64,000 nt of DNA, taken from the NCBI RefSeq assembly GCF_004962245.1, contig NZ_SUHQ01000003.1:186001-250000 (forward strand). The letters are read 5' to 3'. Positions within the stretch are counted from its first letter, which is position 1, and every line of letters starts with the position of its first letter. Positions 46,523-55,135 of this stretch are shown here, in pieces. The notes under the pieces were generated by a model. That model saw only the letters and a program-made list of their open reading frames with translations. It was not told the DNA's origin and did no database searches. Both the position numbers and the translations under genes were made by a program. Source of the DNA: Mesorhizobium sp. (GTDB lineage Bacteria; Pseudomonadota; Alphaproteobacteria; Rhizobiales; Rhizobiaceae).

Positions 46523-46637
46523 CGCCGCCAACGCGGAGCGGCCGATTTGGTTGCAAGGCCTCGGCGTGGAAGGACTCAAGGGCTGTGAGTCACTGGGGCC
46601 GCGGCCTTGGGGGTCGCAGCCATTTTAAACGGGCCGG

Positions 46638-47741
46638 TCAGCCGGCCGCCTTCATCCAGTGCTGCATCGTCGTCACCGAGCGGGCAAGCTGCGGCGCCGG
46701 GTGGATCTTTTCGCCGAAAGTGGCCGCGGCGCGCCACGCCCAGCGCGGGTCGGCGAGGAAGGCGCGGGCCAGAGCCACCATGTCGGCGCGGCCCTCGGCG
46801 ACGATCGCCTCGGCCTGCTTCGGGTCGTCGATCAGGCCGACGGCCCGCGTCGGAATGCCGGCGCCCTTGCGCACGGCTTCCGCCAGATGCACCTGGTAGC
46901 CCGGACCTGTCGGCAGCTTCTGCAGGGGCGAATTGCCACCGCTCGAACAGCAGAGATAGGCGACGCCCTCTGCCTTCAGCGCCTTGGCCACTTCGATCGC
47001 GTCCTCGACATCGAAGCCGCCATCGACCCATTCCTTGACCGACAGGCGCGCCCCGAGCATCAGCTTGGGGACTGCCTTTCTCACCGCCTTGGCGATCTCG
47101 ACGCCAAAACGCATGCGGTTTTCCAGCGAGCCGCCCCAGCGGTCGGTGCGCTGGTTGGAAAGCGGCGACAGGAACTGGAAGATCAGATAGCCGTGTGCCG
47201 CGTGCAATTCGATGAAGTCGAAGCCGGCCCGCTCGGCCCGCCGTGCCGCATCAGCGAAGCGTTCGATGATGTGCAGGATCTCCTCGTCCTCCAGCGCTCG
47301 CGGCACCTGCCAGCCTGTATCGTAGGCTATTGCCGAGGCAGACACGATCGGCCACGGATCCTGATCGGCCTTCAGCGGTCCGCCGCCTTCCCACGGCTTC
47401 TGGTTGGAGGCCTTACGGCCGGCATGGGCAAGCTGCGTGCCGAACTTGGTGCCGGGGCCGGCGACGCGCTTGGCGGCATCCAGCGTGCGCCGGGCGGCTG
47501 CCTCGTTGTCGTCGGAATAAAGGCCGAGGCAGCCATGCGAGATGCGGCCGCGCCGCTCGACGTCGGTCATCTCGACGGTGACCATGCCGGCACCGGACAT
47601 CGCCAGGTTCATCCAGTGGTACAGGTGCCAGTCGCTGGCGGAACCGTCATCGGCGGAATACTGGCACATTGGTGCGACCGCGATGCGGTTGGGAAAGGTG
47701 AGGCCGTCAAGCGTGATCGGCTGGAACAGGGATGCGGTCAT
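46638..47741 (-). CDS. Old Yellow Enzyme family NADH:flavin oxidoreductase
   Basis: This 367-residue enzyme is an FMN-dependent ene-reductase of the YqjM/NamA branch. It starts SLFQPITLDGLTFPNRIAVA and has the catalytic CQYSA segment at Cys26, LAHAGRKASNQKPWEGGGP and ELHAAHGYLIFQFLSPLSNQ with the active-site His pair. It ends with a conserved GRADMVALARAFLADPRWAW. It reduces activated C=C bonds. The gene stands alone. Confidence 0.95.
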   Translation of the reverse strand: MTASLFQPITLDGLTFPNRIAVAPMCQYSADDGSASDWHLYHWMNLAMSGAGMVTVEMTDVERRGRISHGCLGLYSDDNEAAARRTLDAAKRVAGPGTKFGTQLAHAGRKASNQKPWEGGGPLKADQDPWPIVSASAIAYDTGWQVPRALEDEEILHIIERFADAARRAERAGFDFIELHAAHGYLIFQFLSPLSNQRTDRWGGSLENRMRFGVEIAKAVRKAVPKLMLGARLSVKEWVDGGFDVEDAIEVAKALKAEGVAYLCCSSGGNSPLQKLPTGPGYQVHLAEAVRKGAGIPTRAVGLIDDPKQAEAIVAEGRADMVALARAFLADPRWAWRAAATFGEKIHPAPQLARSVTTMQHWMKAAG

Positions 47742-47871
47742 GAAAAAACTCCGGGGAGGGATTGTCGCTATTTAGGCAATGGATTGTACCGGCGCCAGAC
47801 ACGAGGCGGTGAAGCGGTGCCCCTCTGCCTGCCGGGTAACTCAAACGCAGCAGGCGCGGTCGACGAAGCTG

Positions 47872-48061
47872 CCGATCTCCCCCCTTGCGGGGGAGATGCC
47901 CGGCAGGGCAGAGGGGGGTGCTGTCCCGCCGACCTGTCAACCAATTGCAATTGCGCCCTCAAGCTGATTCCAGTTGCAACACGCCAAGAAGTCAAAGGCC
48001 AGCGATCCTTCCCACCCCCCTCTGGCCTGCCGGCCATCTCCCCCGCAAGGGGGGAGATCGG
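47872..48061. repeat. Large near-perfect inverted repeat (about 49-bp arms)
   Basis: The left arm spans 47872-47920 (CCGATCTCCCCCCTTGCGGG ... GAGGGGGGTG) and the right arm 48013-48061 (CACCCCCCTC ... GGGGAGATCGG). They are complementary over nearly the whole length and enclose 92 bases. This is a known style of rhizobial dispersed intergenic element. It lies in the 470-base gap between the Old Yellow Enzyme and NUDIX genes, which otherwise has no gene. Confidence 0.75.
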
Positions 48062-48211
48062 ATGCCGCTTCGGCTTTCGCCAACCGCCAACGTTGGAACG
48101 CAGGCGGATGGGCAGCGCAAAACTGAAACGATTGCCCTGGACCAATTGCTGTCGGGATTGCGCAAAGGCCGGTTCGCGGCTACCCCTCGCGCCGGCAACA
48201 TGGAGCTCATC

Positions 48212-48790
48212 ATGGAAGACCGCATTCGCATCCGTTCGGAGGAAGTCCTTTCCGATGACTGGGCCGTTCTGAAAAAGACCGTCCTCGATTATCGCCGGCG
48301 TGACGGGCAATGGGAGACGCAGATCCGCCAGACCTACGATCGCGGCGACGGGGCGGTGATCCTGCCTTACGACCCGGAGCGCTCTACCATTCTGCTCGTG
48401 CGGCAGTTCCGTTACCCGGCCTACGTTACCGGCCACCGCGAGCCGCTGATCGAGGCCTGCGCCGGCCTGCTCGATGAAAACGATCCGGAAACCTGCATCC
48501 GCAAGGAGGCGGAAGAGGAGCTCGGCTACCGCCTGAAGGACGTCGAACGGCTGTTTGCGCCCTATATGAGCCCTGGCAGCGTGACCGAGCGGCTCTGGTT
48601 CTTCGTCGCGCGCTACTCGCCCGCCGACCGCATCTCCGACGGCGGCGGCGCGCCTGACGAAGGCGAGGACATCGAGGTTCTGGAAATGCCGCTCGACGAG
48701 GCTTTGGCCGGTATCGCCGACGGCCGCATTATCGACGCCAAGACGATCATCCTGATCCAGCATCTGAAGCTGAATCCGATCGGAAGGTGA
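48212..48790 (+). CDS. NUDIX hydrolase (NudK/ADP-sugar pyrophosphatase-like)
   Basis: This 192-residue protein carries an ADP-ribose/GDP-mannose pyrophosphatase-type NUDIX box, LIEACAGLLDENDPETCIRK followed by EAEEELGYRL. The N-terminus RSEEVLSDDWAVLKKTVLDY resembles NudK. GGAGC lies seven bases before ATG 48212, making it the best of several in-frame starts. A possible role is recycling sugar nucleotides. It is convergent with the tRNA gene downstream. Confidence 0.9.
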   Translation: MEDRIRIRSEEVLSDDWAVLKKTVLDYRRRDGQWETQIRQTYDRGDGAVILPYDPERSTILLVRQFRYPAYVTGHREPLIEACAGLLDENDPETCIRKEAEEELGYRLKDVERLFAPYMSPGSVTERLWFFVARYSPADRISDGGGAPDEGEDIEVLEMPLDEALAGIADGRIIDAKTIILIQHLKLNPIGR

Positions 48791-49134
48791 GGGTGGTGGA
48801 GCTGGAATTCGCCGTGCCTGGTGGTGATCACGAAAGCAAAACCGAGGGCACACCCATGGTTTTGCTTCTCAACGTGAGGCCGCCGACCAGGCTGGCAACG
48901 CGCGCCCGCGGGGAAGTCGGCGGCCCATCTTTCGATGGGCATTGCCTGAACCCGCCGACCCCGCGTTGCCAGTGGCCTCGCGATTCGGAGCTTTGCGGAA
49001 AAGAAGGCGCGCCGCCACCAATGTAGGCGTGTAATCGGCGCCGCCGCAATTCGGATGCGAGTGACACGGCGGCTCGATCAGCATGAGCGAGAAGGCTCAC
49101 CGCCGAAAGCCCTTTTTATTCAATAACTTCAAAT
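48791..49134. other. Gap between NUDIX gene and tRNA-Leu with a nested palindrome
   Basis: Except for the structured element listed at 48892-48972, no gene is visible. The last 60 bases before the tRNA end are AT-rich (CCTTTTTATTCAATAACTTC) and could hold its terminator on the minus strand. Confidence 0.5.
48892..48972. repeat. Nested three-stem palindromic element
   Basis: Three nested pairs fold into one long arm: CTGGCAACGCG (48892-48902) with CGCGTTGCCAG (48962-48972), GTCGGCGG (48916-48923) with CCGCCGAC (48952-48959), and CCCATC (48924-48929) with GATGGG (48934-48939). It lacks an open frame. It may be a dispersed repeat or a structured RNA. Confidence 0.7.
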
Positions 49135-49220
49135 TGGTGCGGACGGCGGGGATCGAACCCGCACGATCAGAGATCGAGGGATTTTAAGTCCCTTGCGTCT
49201 ACCAATTCCGCCACGTCCGC
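49135..49220 (-). tRNA. tRNA-Leu (anticodon UAA)
   Basis: The minus strand folds as a leucine tRNA with acceptor GCGGACG pairing CGTCCGC, a long variable arm and the T-arm GCGGGTTCGATCCCCGC. The anticodon loop is CTTAAAA with anticodon TAA, and the CCA end is encoded (TGG at 49135-49137). No integrase gene or att-like direct repeat is nearby. Confidence 0.95.
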
Positions 49221-49293
49221 AGGCCAGCCCTTTTCAGACGCCAGACAAGGACCGTCAAGCCGTCTTCTGCGATCCGTGGCTTGGACGATGCCC

Positions 49294-50145
49294 TTACTTC
49301 GCGTCGATGAAGTCAAGCACCGACTGGTTATATTCGTCCGGCGCCTGCAACGAGGCGAAATGGCTGAGGTTGGGCAGGATGATGAGCTTGGCGCCGGGTA
49401 TCGCCGCAGCCATGTATTCGGTGTGCTCGCGCTTGATCGCTTCGTCATGGTCGCCGGCGACGATCGCCGTCGGGGTGGTGATGGTGCCGAGCTGCTCCTT
49501 GGTCCACGCCGGCTGCGTCTCCCACATATGACTCATCTGCGCCACGAAGGCGTCGTATTCGCCGGGCGTCTTGGAAAGCCGGGCATAGTCCTTGCCGCTG
49601 CGCACGATATAGGCGCCGAAAGTCTTGTCGGTCATGACGCCCGGATCGACGCCGTCGGTGGTCACGTTGGCGGCCTGCGCATAGAGCCTTGTCAGCCGCT
49701 CGGGATGGTGGAGCGCGATGTCGATGCCGATGATGCCGCCGTCGCTCCAGCCCACAAGCGCGGTCTTGTCGATCCTGAGGTGGTCGAGCAGCGCCAGATA
49801 GTCCGATGCCATCAAACTGTAGCCGTAGGGCTGATCGGTGCGGGTGGAGCGACCGTGGCCGCGGCTGTCGGCGACGATCACCTTGTGGGTTTTGGACAGC
49901 GTCGCGACCTGGCTTGCCCAGATGTCGGCATGGCCAAGGCCGCCATGGATGAGCAGCACCGGATCGCCGGCACCGAAGACGGCATAGTACATCTGGATAC
50001 CGTTGACCGGTGCGTAGCCGCTTTGGTCAGGCTTGGGCATGGCCGCCGGCTCAGGCAGGGTCTGCCAGCGCTCTTCAGCGGAGGCAGACCCTGCCATGAC
50101 CAGAAACAGGGTGACGAAACCGAGCGCTCTCCAGAAACGTGTCAT
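49294..50145 (-). CDS. Secreted alpha/beta hydrolase
   Basis: This 283-residue protein has a signal peptide (MTRFWRALGFVTLFLVMAGS, cleavage near ASA/EE), then the alpha/beta hydrolase core: DPVLLIHGGLGHADIWASQV (oxyanion) and ALVGWSDGGIIGIDIALHHP with nucleophile motif GWSDGG, then IVAGDHDEAIKREH and HFASLQAPDEYNQS. It is similar in layout to the hydrolase at 26572-27528. GGGGGGA precedes the ATG. Confidence 0.9.
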   Translation of the reverse strand: MTRFWRALGFVTLFLVMAGSASAEERWQTLPEPAAMPKPDQSGYAPVNGIQMYYAVFGAGDPVLLIHGGLGHADIWASQVATLSKTHKVIVADSRGHGRSTRTDQPYGYSLMASDYLALLDHLRIDKTALVGWSDGGIIGIDIALHHPERLTRLYAQAANVTTDGVDPGVMTDKTFGAYIVRSGKDYARLSKTPGEYDAFVAQMSHMWETQPAWTKEQLGTITTPTAIVAGDHDEAIKREHTEYMAAAIPGAKLIILPNLSHFASLQAPDEYNQSVLDFIDAK

Positions 50146-50248
50146 GTGTTCCCCCCAAGGATTTCGGATTGTCGATCCAACATCTTTTTGAGACGTGAAG
50201 TCAACGGTGGCGGCAGGGCCTCTGAAGAACGGCGCCGCAGCTTGAAAC

Positions 50249-50273
50249 AAAAAACCCGCCTCGGTAGGCGGGT
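50249..50273 (-). terminator. Strong Rho-independent terminator on the minus strand
   Basis: Read on the minus strand, ACCCGCCT and AGGCGGGT form an eight-base-pair stem around a tetraloop (ACCG), followed by six T residues. This is a textbook terminator. It cannot serve the plus-strand genes, because the T-tract is on the other side. Confidence 0.85.
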
Positions 50274-50343
50274 CGTTGGCGCAATAAGCACCATGTGGAA
50301 GTTGTTAGCATATCTGCCGGCACAAAGCAAGAACAGATATGCT
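50249..50343 (-). ncRNA. Candidate small RNA with 5' stem and terminator
   Basis: Just before the terminator on the minus strand lies a stem made by AGCATATCTG (50334-50343 region) and CAGATATGCT (50307-50316 region) around a 17-base loop, followed by about 33 single-stranded bases and then the terminator. No gene on that strand precedes it closely. This is the typical form of an sRNA of about 95 nucleotides. The promoter is not obvious, and no family match is known to me. Confidence 0.45.
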
Positions 50344-50464
50344 GTGCAGGCTAATCGCGTTATGGGACGCAAAAGCCTTGGCCGAGCGGCCACGTACGCC
50401 CCACAGTTCCACGCTGGTCAAAACCTCTGCGGCTTGGCACAGTCGGGAAAACAGGAGTCTCTTC

Positions 50465-52282
50465 ATGGCGAAGACCGCGAATGCGACCAAACCCAAACCC
50501 TGGGCCGAGATGGCGACGCATCTGGTCGATGTCGCGATGGGCAGGAAGCCTGCCGACCTCGTCATCCGCAACGGGCGCTGGGTGAACGTTCATTCCGGCG
50601 AGATCATCGCCGGCACCGACATTGCCATTGCCGGCGGCCGTTTCGCTTATTGCGGGCCGAATGCCGGTCACGCCATCGGGCAAGGCACCAAGGTGGTCGA
50701 CGCCGGTGGGCGCTATCTCGTGCCGGGCCTTTGCGACGCGCACATGCATGTCGAGAGCGGCATGGTGACGGTGACGGAGTTCTGTCGCGCGGTCATCCCG
50801 CATGGCACCACCTCGATGTTCATCGACCCGCACGAAATCGCCAACGTGCTCGGCCTGCCGGGCGTGCGGCTGATGCATGACGAGGCCGTCGCCATGCCTG
50901 TTAACGTGCATGTGCAGATGCCGTCCTGCGTGCCCTCCGCGCCTGGGCTGGAGCATGCCGGTGCCGAGCTGACGGTCGCCGATGTCGCCGAAGCAATGAC
51001 GTGGGAAAACATCATCGGGCTTGGCGAGGTGATGAACTTTCCCGGCGTCGCCGCCAACGATCCGGTGATGGCGGGCGAGATCGCCGCGACGGTGAGGGCG
51101 GGCAAGACCGTCGGCGGCCATTACGCCTCGCGTGATCTCGGCCTGCCGTTCCACGGCTATGTCGCCGGCGGACCCGAGGACGACCACGAAGGCACGCGCG
51201 CCGAGGATGCGATTGCCCGCGTCCGCCAGGGCATGAAGGCGATGCTCAGGCTGGGCTCGGCCTGGTACGACGTCGCCTCGCAGATCAAGGCGGTGACGGA
51301 GGGCGGGCTCGACCCGCGCAACTTCATCCTGTGCACCGACGACAGCCATTCCGGCACGCTCGTGCATGAAGGCCATATGGACCGGGTGGTCCGGCACGCC
51401 ATCAGCCAGGGGCTGAAGCCGGTGACGGCGATCCAGATGGCGACGCTCAACACCGCCCAGCATTTCGGGTTGGAGCGCGAATTGGGTTCGATCGCGCCGG
51501 GGCGGCTCGCCGATCTGCTGATCATCTCCGATCTGGCCGCAATGACCATCGACGAGGTCTATGGCCGCGGTGTCAGGCTGGCCAAGGGCGGCAAGCTCGA
51601 AATCGACATTCCAGCCTATGATTATCCGAAGACGGCGAAGAACACCGTCAAGCTCGGCAGGAAGCTCAAGTCACGGGATTTCGACATCGTGGCACCCAAG
51701 GGCGCCAACGAGGTGCGGGTGCGCGTCATCGGCGTGATCGAGAACCAGGCGCCGACGCGCGCGCTGGAGGCCGATCTTCCGGTCGAGGACGGGCTGGTCG
51801 CCATGGACCGCCGCAACGACGTCTGCCAGATCGCGCTGGTCGAGCGCCATCGGGGCACCGGCGGCGTCACCAATGCCTTCGTCTCCGGCTTTGGCTATAT
51901 GAGCGATTGCGCCATGGCTTCCAGCGTGGCGCATGACAGCCACCACATCATCGTCGTCGGCACCAACAAGCAGGACATGGCATTGGCGGTCAACCGGCTG
52001 GGCGAGGTCGGCGGCGGCGTCGTGCTGTTTTCCAAGGGCAAGGAGCTGGCGCTGGTCGAAATGCCGATCGCCGGGCTGATGTCGGACGAGCGCGCCGAAA
52101 TCGTCGCGGCCAAGGCGGACAAGCTCACCGAGGCGATGCGCAAGATGGGCTGTTCGCTGAACAACGCCTACATGCAGCACTCGCTGCTGGCGCTGGTCGT
52201 CATTCCGGAACTGAGGATTTCAGATGTCGGACTGATCGACGTGACGACGTTCCCGTTCCGGAAGGTCGATTTGTTCGTCTGA
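50465..52282 (+). CDS. ade: Adenine deaminase
   Basis: This 605-residue enzyme converts adenine to hypoxanthine and ammonia. It is an amidohydrolase with LVIRNGRWVNVHSGEIIAGT, then the metal motif DAHMHVESGMVTVTEF, YASRDLGLPFHGYVAGGPED and LCTDDSHSGTLVHEGHMDRV. It is longer than a typical bacterial Ade of about 580 residues and ends in the usual IPELRISDVGLIDVTTFPF. The ATG has AGGAG within ACAGGAGTCTC. The 5' region overlaps a candidate antisense RNA. I see no purine riboswitch. Confidence 0.95.
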   Translation: MAKTANATKPKPWAEMATHLVDVAMGRKPADLVIRNGRWVNVHSGEIIAGTDIAIAGGRFAYCGPNAGHAIGQGTKVVDAGGRYLVPGLCDAHMHVESGMVTVTEFCRAVIPHGTTSMFIDPHEIANVLGLPGVRLMHDEAVAMPVNVHVQMPSCVPSAPGLEHAGAELTVADVAEAMTWENIIGLGEVMNFPGVAANDPVMAGEIAATVRAGKTVGGHYASRDLGLPFHGYVAGGPEDDHEGTRAEDAIARVRQGMKAMLRLGSAWYDVASQIKAVTEGGLDPRNFILCTDDSHSGTLVHEGHMDRVVRHAISQGLKPVTAIQMATLNTAQHFGLERELGSIAPGRLADLLIISDLAAMTIDEVYGRGVRLAKGGKLEIDIPAYDYPKTAKNTVKLGRKLKSRDFDIVAPKGANEVRVRVIGVIENQAPTRALEADLPVEDGLVAMDRRNDVCQIALVERHRGTGGVTNAFVSGFGYMSDCAMASSVAHDSHHIIVVGTNKQDMALAVNRLGEVGGGVVLFSKGKELALVEMPIAGLMSDERAEIVAAKADKLTEAMRKMGCSLNNAYMQHSLLALVVIPELRISDVGLIDVTTFPFRKVDLFV

Positions 52283-52313
52283 CATCGACCAAGGCGCGAG
52301 CCCACACGCCTGC

Positions 52314-53480
52314 TCATCCGCCGGTGGCGATGGTCAGCACCCTGAACGGCGTGGTGATGACGATCTCGGCGACGGAGCCGACGGCCTTGCCGAGGCCCTG
52401 GCCGAGATTGTCGATCGGCTGCGCCGGATTGGCTTCTTCCGATGCCAGGCCGGCCGGCGCGCGCAGCCGGTCGCCGAGCAACTGCACCAGGAACGGATTG
52501 TCGGCGAATTTGGCGTGGTTCAGGCGGTCGCCGCCTTTCGTCTTGGTCAGGTCGATCACCGACACGCCATAGCTGGCGAGGTCGGCCGCATCGCCGTAGT
52601 CGCCGACGCGCGGCTTGTCGCCGGAAATCAGGGCCGAGAGCTGGAGGGCGCGATCGTCGCCCGAAAGCAGGATGGCGAAAGGCTTGTCGGGCTTGCCGTA
52701 GCGGATCATCTGCTTCTTGAACACATCCACGTCGATGTCGGGCGAGGCAAGGATGACGTAGCCAAGCTTGTCGTCAAGATCGCGATCGCCGGTGATGGCA
52801 AGCTGGCGCAGCGCCTCCATCGTCACCCAAGTGCCCATCGAATGGGCGATAATGTCGATGCTCTTGACCTTCGTCTTGGCCAGCATGCGCAGCGTCTCTT
52901 CGAGATCGTCGCGCGCGGCGTTGGCGCTTTCCTTATCGTAGATGTAGCCCGTGGTCTTGCCGCTCGACGCCCATGAGAACAGCACCGGCGTGCCGGGATA
53001 TTTCGTGTCGTGCGCGATCTGCGTCAGCCGGTAGATACCGTCGTCGAAACCGTTGTTGAAGCCGTGCACGAAAACCAGCGCGCGGTCGCCGCGCATGGCG
53101 ATGTCGGCGCCGACCGCCTTGGCGAATTGCGGAGCGCCTTCATAGAAGGCGACGTTCGTCGCGGTGAAGTCCTTCGCCGGGTTGCTGTTGGCGGCCCCTT
53201 TGACCCGCTCGATGGCGCCGACCTGATGAACTTTCGGGACCGTCACGTCGACGCGGGCGAAGCTGGTGGTCAGCGAGCGATTGCCATCGAACACCTGCCG
53301 CGGATCGGTTGTGGCTTTCTTCCGGGTGGTGGCGACGAAGATCTCATGCTTGGCAGCGATGTCGGAGGCAGGCACCGTGACAGCCGTCGTGTTGAGAAGG
53401 TCGTGTGTCTTCCGACCGGCGCAGCCGGTGACAGCGAGCGCGAGCGCAACGACGAGGAAGATCTTCGAACGCACGGTCAC
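52314..53480 (-). CDS. DUF900 alpha/beta hydrolase lipoprotein
   Basis: This 388-residue protein begins with a lipoprotein signal ending AVTGC. The DUF900 domain shows HEIFVATTRKKATTDPRQVF, ALVFVHGFNNGFDDGIYRLT and the nucleophile motif IDIIAHSMGTWVTMEALRQL. The substrate is unknown; family members are thought to be esterases or lipases. It is about 60 percent like the next gene by eye over the core, so the pair probably arose by tandem duplication. Confidence 0.9.
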   Translation of the reverse strand: MTVRSKIFLVVALALAVTGCAGRKTHDLLNTTAVTVPASDIAAKHEIFVATTRKKATTDPRQVFDGNRSLTTSFARVDVTVPKVHQVGAIERVKGAANSNPAKDFTATNVAFYEGAPQFAKAVGADIAMRGDRALVFVHGFNNGFDDGIYRLTQIAHDTKYPGTPVLFSWASSGKTTGYIYDKESANAARDDLEETLRMLAKTKVKSIDIIAHSMGTWVTMEALRQLAITGDRDLDDKLGYVILASPDIDVDVFKKQMIRYGKPDKPFAILLSGDDRALQLSALISGDKPRVGDYGDAADLASYGVSVIDLTKTKGGDRLNHAKFADNPFLVQLLGDRLRAPAGLASEEANPAQPIDNLGQGLGKAVGSVAEIVITTPFRVLTIATGG

Positions 53481-53605
53481 GCAGGCTCCCGAACGGACGT
53501 CAACCGTATGACGTCTTTGGCTATTTCGATAGAGGCAGAGGCCGGCCCGGTCCAGTTCAAAATGATCCGACGCCGCTGCAATCGTGGACCTGCACGACGA
53601 ACACC

Positions 53606-54682
53606 TTACTGCCCGAGCAGGCTGATGCGGTCGGTCACCTCGCGGTCGCTGGCAAATCCGTCATCCTCGCGCAGCCGCTGGCCGATCATCTTTACCAGCT
53701 CGGGGTTGTCGGCGAATTTGGTGTGGTTGAAGCGATCCGATCCCTTGACGCTGGAGAGATCGACGACGCTCACGCCGTAATCGGCGAGGTCGGCCGCGTC
53801 CTTGTAGTCGCCGACGCGCGGCCGCGAGCCAGCGATCAGGCCGGAGAGCCGCAGCGCCCGGTCGTCGTCGGACAGGAGCAGGATGAAGGGCTTGTTCGGC
53901 TTGCCGTAGCGGCGCATCTGGCTCTTGAACACGTCGACATCGATATCGGGCGAGGCCAGCACCACGTCGCCGAGCTTCCCGCTGAGATCGCGGTCGCCGT
54001 TGATGGCAAGCTGGCGCAGCGCTTCCATGGTGACCCAGGTTCCCAGCGAATGGGCGACGATGTCGATGCGCCGCGCGCCGGTCTGCGCCAGCATCCTCAG
54101 CGTCACTTCCAGCTGGTCGCGGGCAGCACTGGCGCTTTCCCTGTCGTAGACATAGTCCCTGGTCTTGGCGCCCGACGCCCAGGAAAACAGCACCGGCGTG
54201 CCCGGGTAGCCGGAATCATGGGCGATCTGGGTGACGCGGTAGACGGCGGCGTCGAAGCCGGTGTTGTAGCCATGGACGAAGACCATGACGCGGCCGCCGC
54301 GCGCGGCGATGTCGGCGCTGAGCGCGCTGGAGAATTGCGGCGCGGTGTCGTAGCCGACGACGTCGGAGGCCATGAAGTATTTGGCCGGGTCGTTCGACTT
54401 GCCGCGCGAGCGCCGCTCGATCCGACCGGTTTCGTGGATTCCCGGCACGGTGACGTTGGCGCGGGCATAGTTCAGCGTGGCCGAGCGCTCGCGGTCGAAA
54501 ACCTTGTTGGGGTCTTCGGAGCGCTTACGCGTTGTGGCGATGAAGATGCTGTGGTTGCCGGCGATTTCCGTCACCGGCGCGGACACCATGGCGCTGCCGA
54601 GCAGTTCCTCGGTTTGCCGGCCGCCACAGCCGGCAACGAGCAAGGCAAGGACAAGGATGCAAATCTTCTTCAACTCTGACAT
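53606..54682 (-). CDS. DUF900 alpha/beta hydrolase lipoprotein (paralogue)
   Basis: This 358-residue protein starts at ATG 54682 with a lipoprotein signal ending LLVAGC. It has MVFVHGYNTGFDAAVYRVTQ, the nucleophile motif IDIVAHSLGTWVTMEALRQL and ASPDIDVDVFKSQMRRYGKP, all nearly the same as in its neighbour. It lacks the C-terminal 30-residue tail of that protein. It is 125 bases upstream of the paralogue on the same strand. Confidence 0.9.
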   Translation of the reverse strand: MSELKKICILVLALLVAGCGGRQTEELLGSAMVSAPVTEIAGNHSIFIATTRKRSEDPNKVFDRERSATLNYARANVTVPGIHETGRIERRSRGKSNDPAKYFMASDVVGYDTAPQFSSALSADIAARGGRVMVFVHGYNTGFDAAVYRVTQIAHDSGYPGTPVLFSWASGAKTRDYVYDRESASAARDQLEVTLRMLAQTGARRIDIVAHSLGTWVTMEALRQLAINGDRDLSGKLGDVVLASPDIDVDVFKSQMRRYGKPNKPFILLLSDDDRALRLSGLIAGSRPRVGDYKDAADLADYGVSVVDLSSVKGSDRFNHTKFADNPELVKMIGQRLREDDGFASDREVTDRISLLGQ

Positions 54683-54774
54683 TCCACTCCGGCCGAAAGG
54701 CCTATCCAACCTCCGCGACCCCTCCCGGACAGCCGAAGTGCGGCAGAAGTAAGTCGTGTCCAGCCGAAATCTGG

Positions 54775-55013
54775 TCAGCGCCTCGCGACAGCCATCGCAC
54801 TGTTGCGCGAAAGCCAGAACGGCGGCAGGAAGGCGGGGATGTTTGAGAAGGGCAGCACCTCCGGCTTGAGAGGGATGCCGAGCACGTCCGTCATGAAGGC
54901 GCGGCGCGCCTTGATGCGGCGTCAGGCTTCGGGGTGACGCGCGGCGATTTCCTCGCGCAAAGCCTGGTCGGCGAGCGCGATGCCGTCCTGGTGCGCCGAC
55001 GAGGCATCGGTGG
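54775..55013 (-). pseudogene. Remnant of an unidentified gene with an in-frame stop
   Basis: One minus-strand frame reads ALADQALREEIAARHPEA, a TGA at about 54922, then RRIKARRAFMTDVLGIPLKP and NIPAFLPPFWLSRNSAMAV before the final TGA. The two pieces read smoothly across the stop in the same frame, as in a decayed C-terminus. I cannot name the family. The 5' half of the gene appears to have been lost to the ilvA leader. Confidence 0.45.
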
Positions 55014-55135
55014 CCGCAAACGACGAATTATGCAATAGGCTTCGGCTTGCGTTCGGATTCAAACGTCGCCGGCCAAGGAATCCGTTGGCGCGATGGCTGC
55101 CTGCCAACATCATGCGACCTGAGGTGATTCTTCCG

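Noticed and set aside
49135..49220. tRNA-Leu as an integration site for an island
   Set aside because: No integrase and no direct repeat of the tRNA 3' end was seen on either side within the window.
50330..50464. Possible purine riboswitch upstream of ade
   Set aside because: The conserved three-way junction bases of purine riboswitches are not visible in the leader.
49276..50880. 534-codon plus frame opposite the alpha/beta hydrolase
   Set aside because: It crosses the hydrolase gene, the candidate sRNA and the ade start; no family match.
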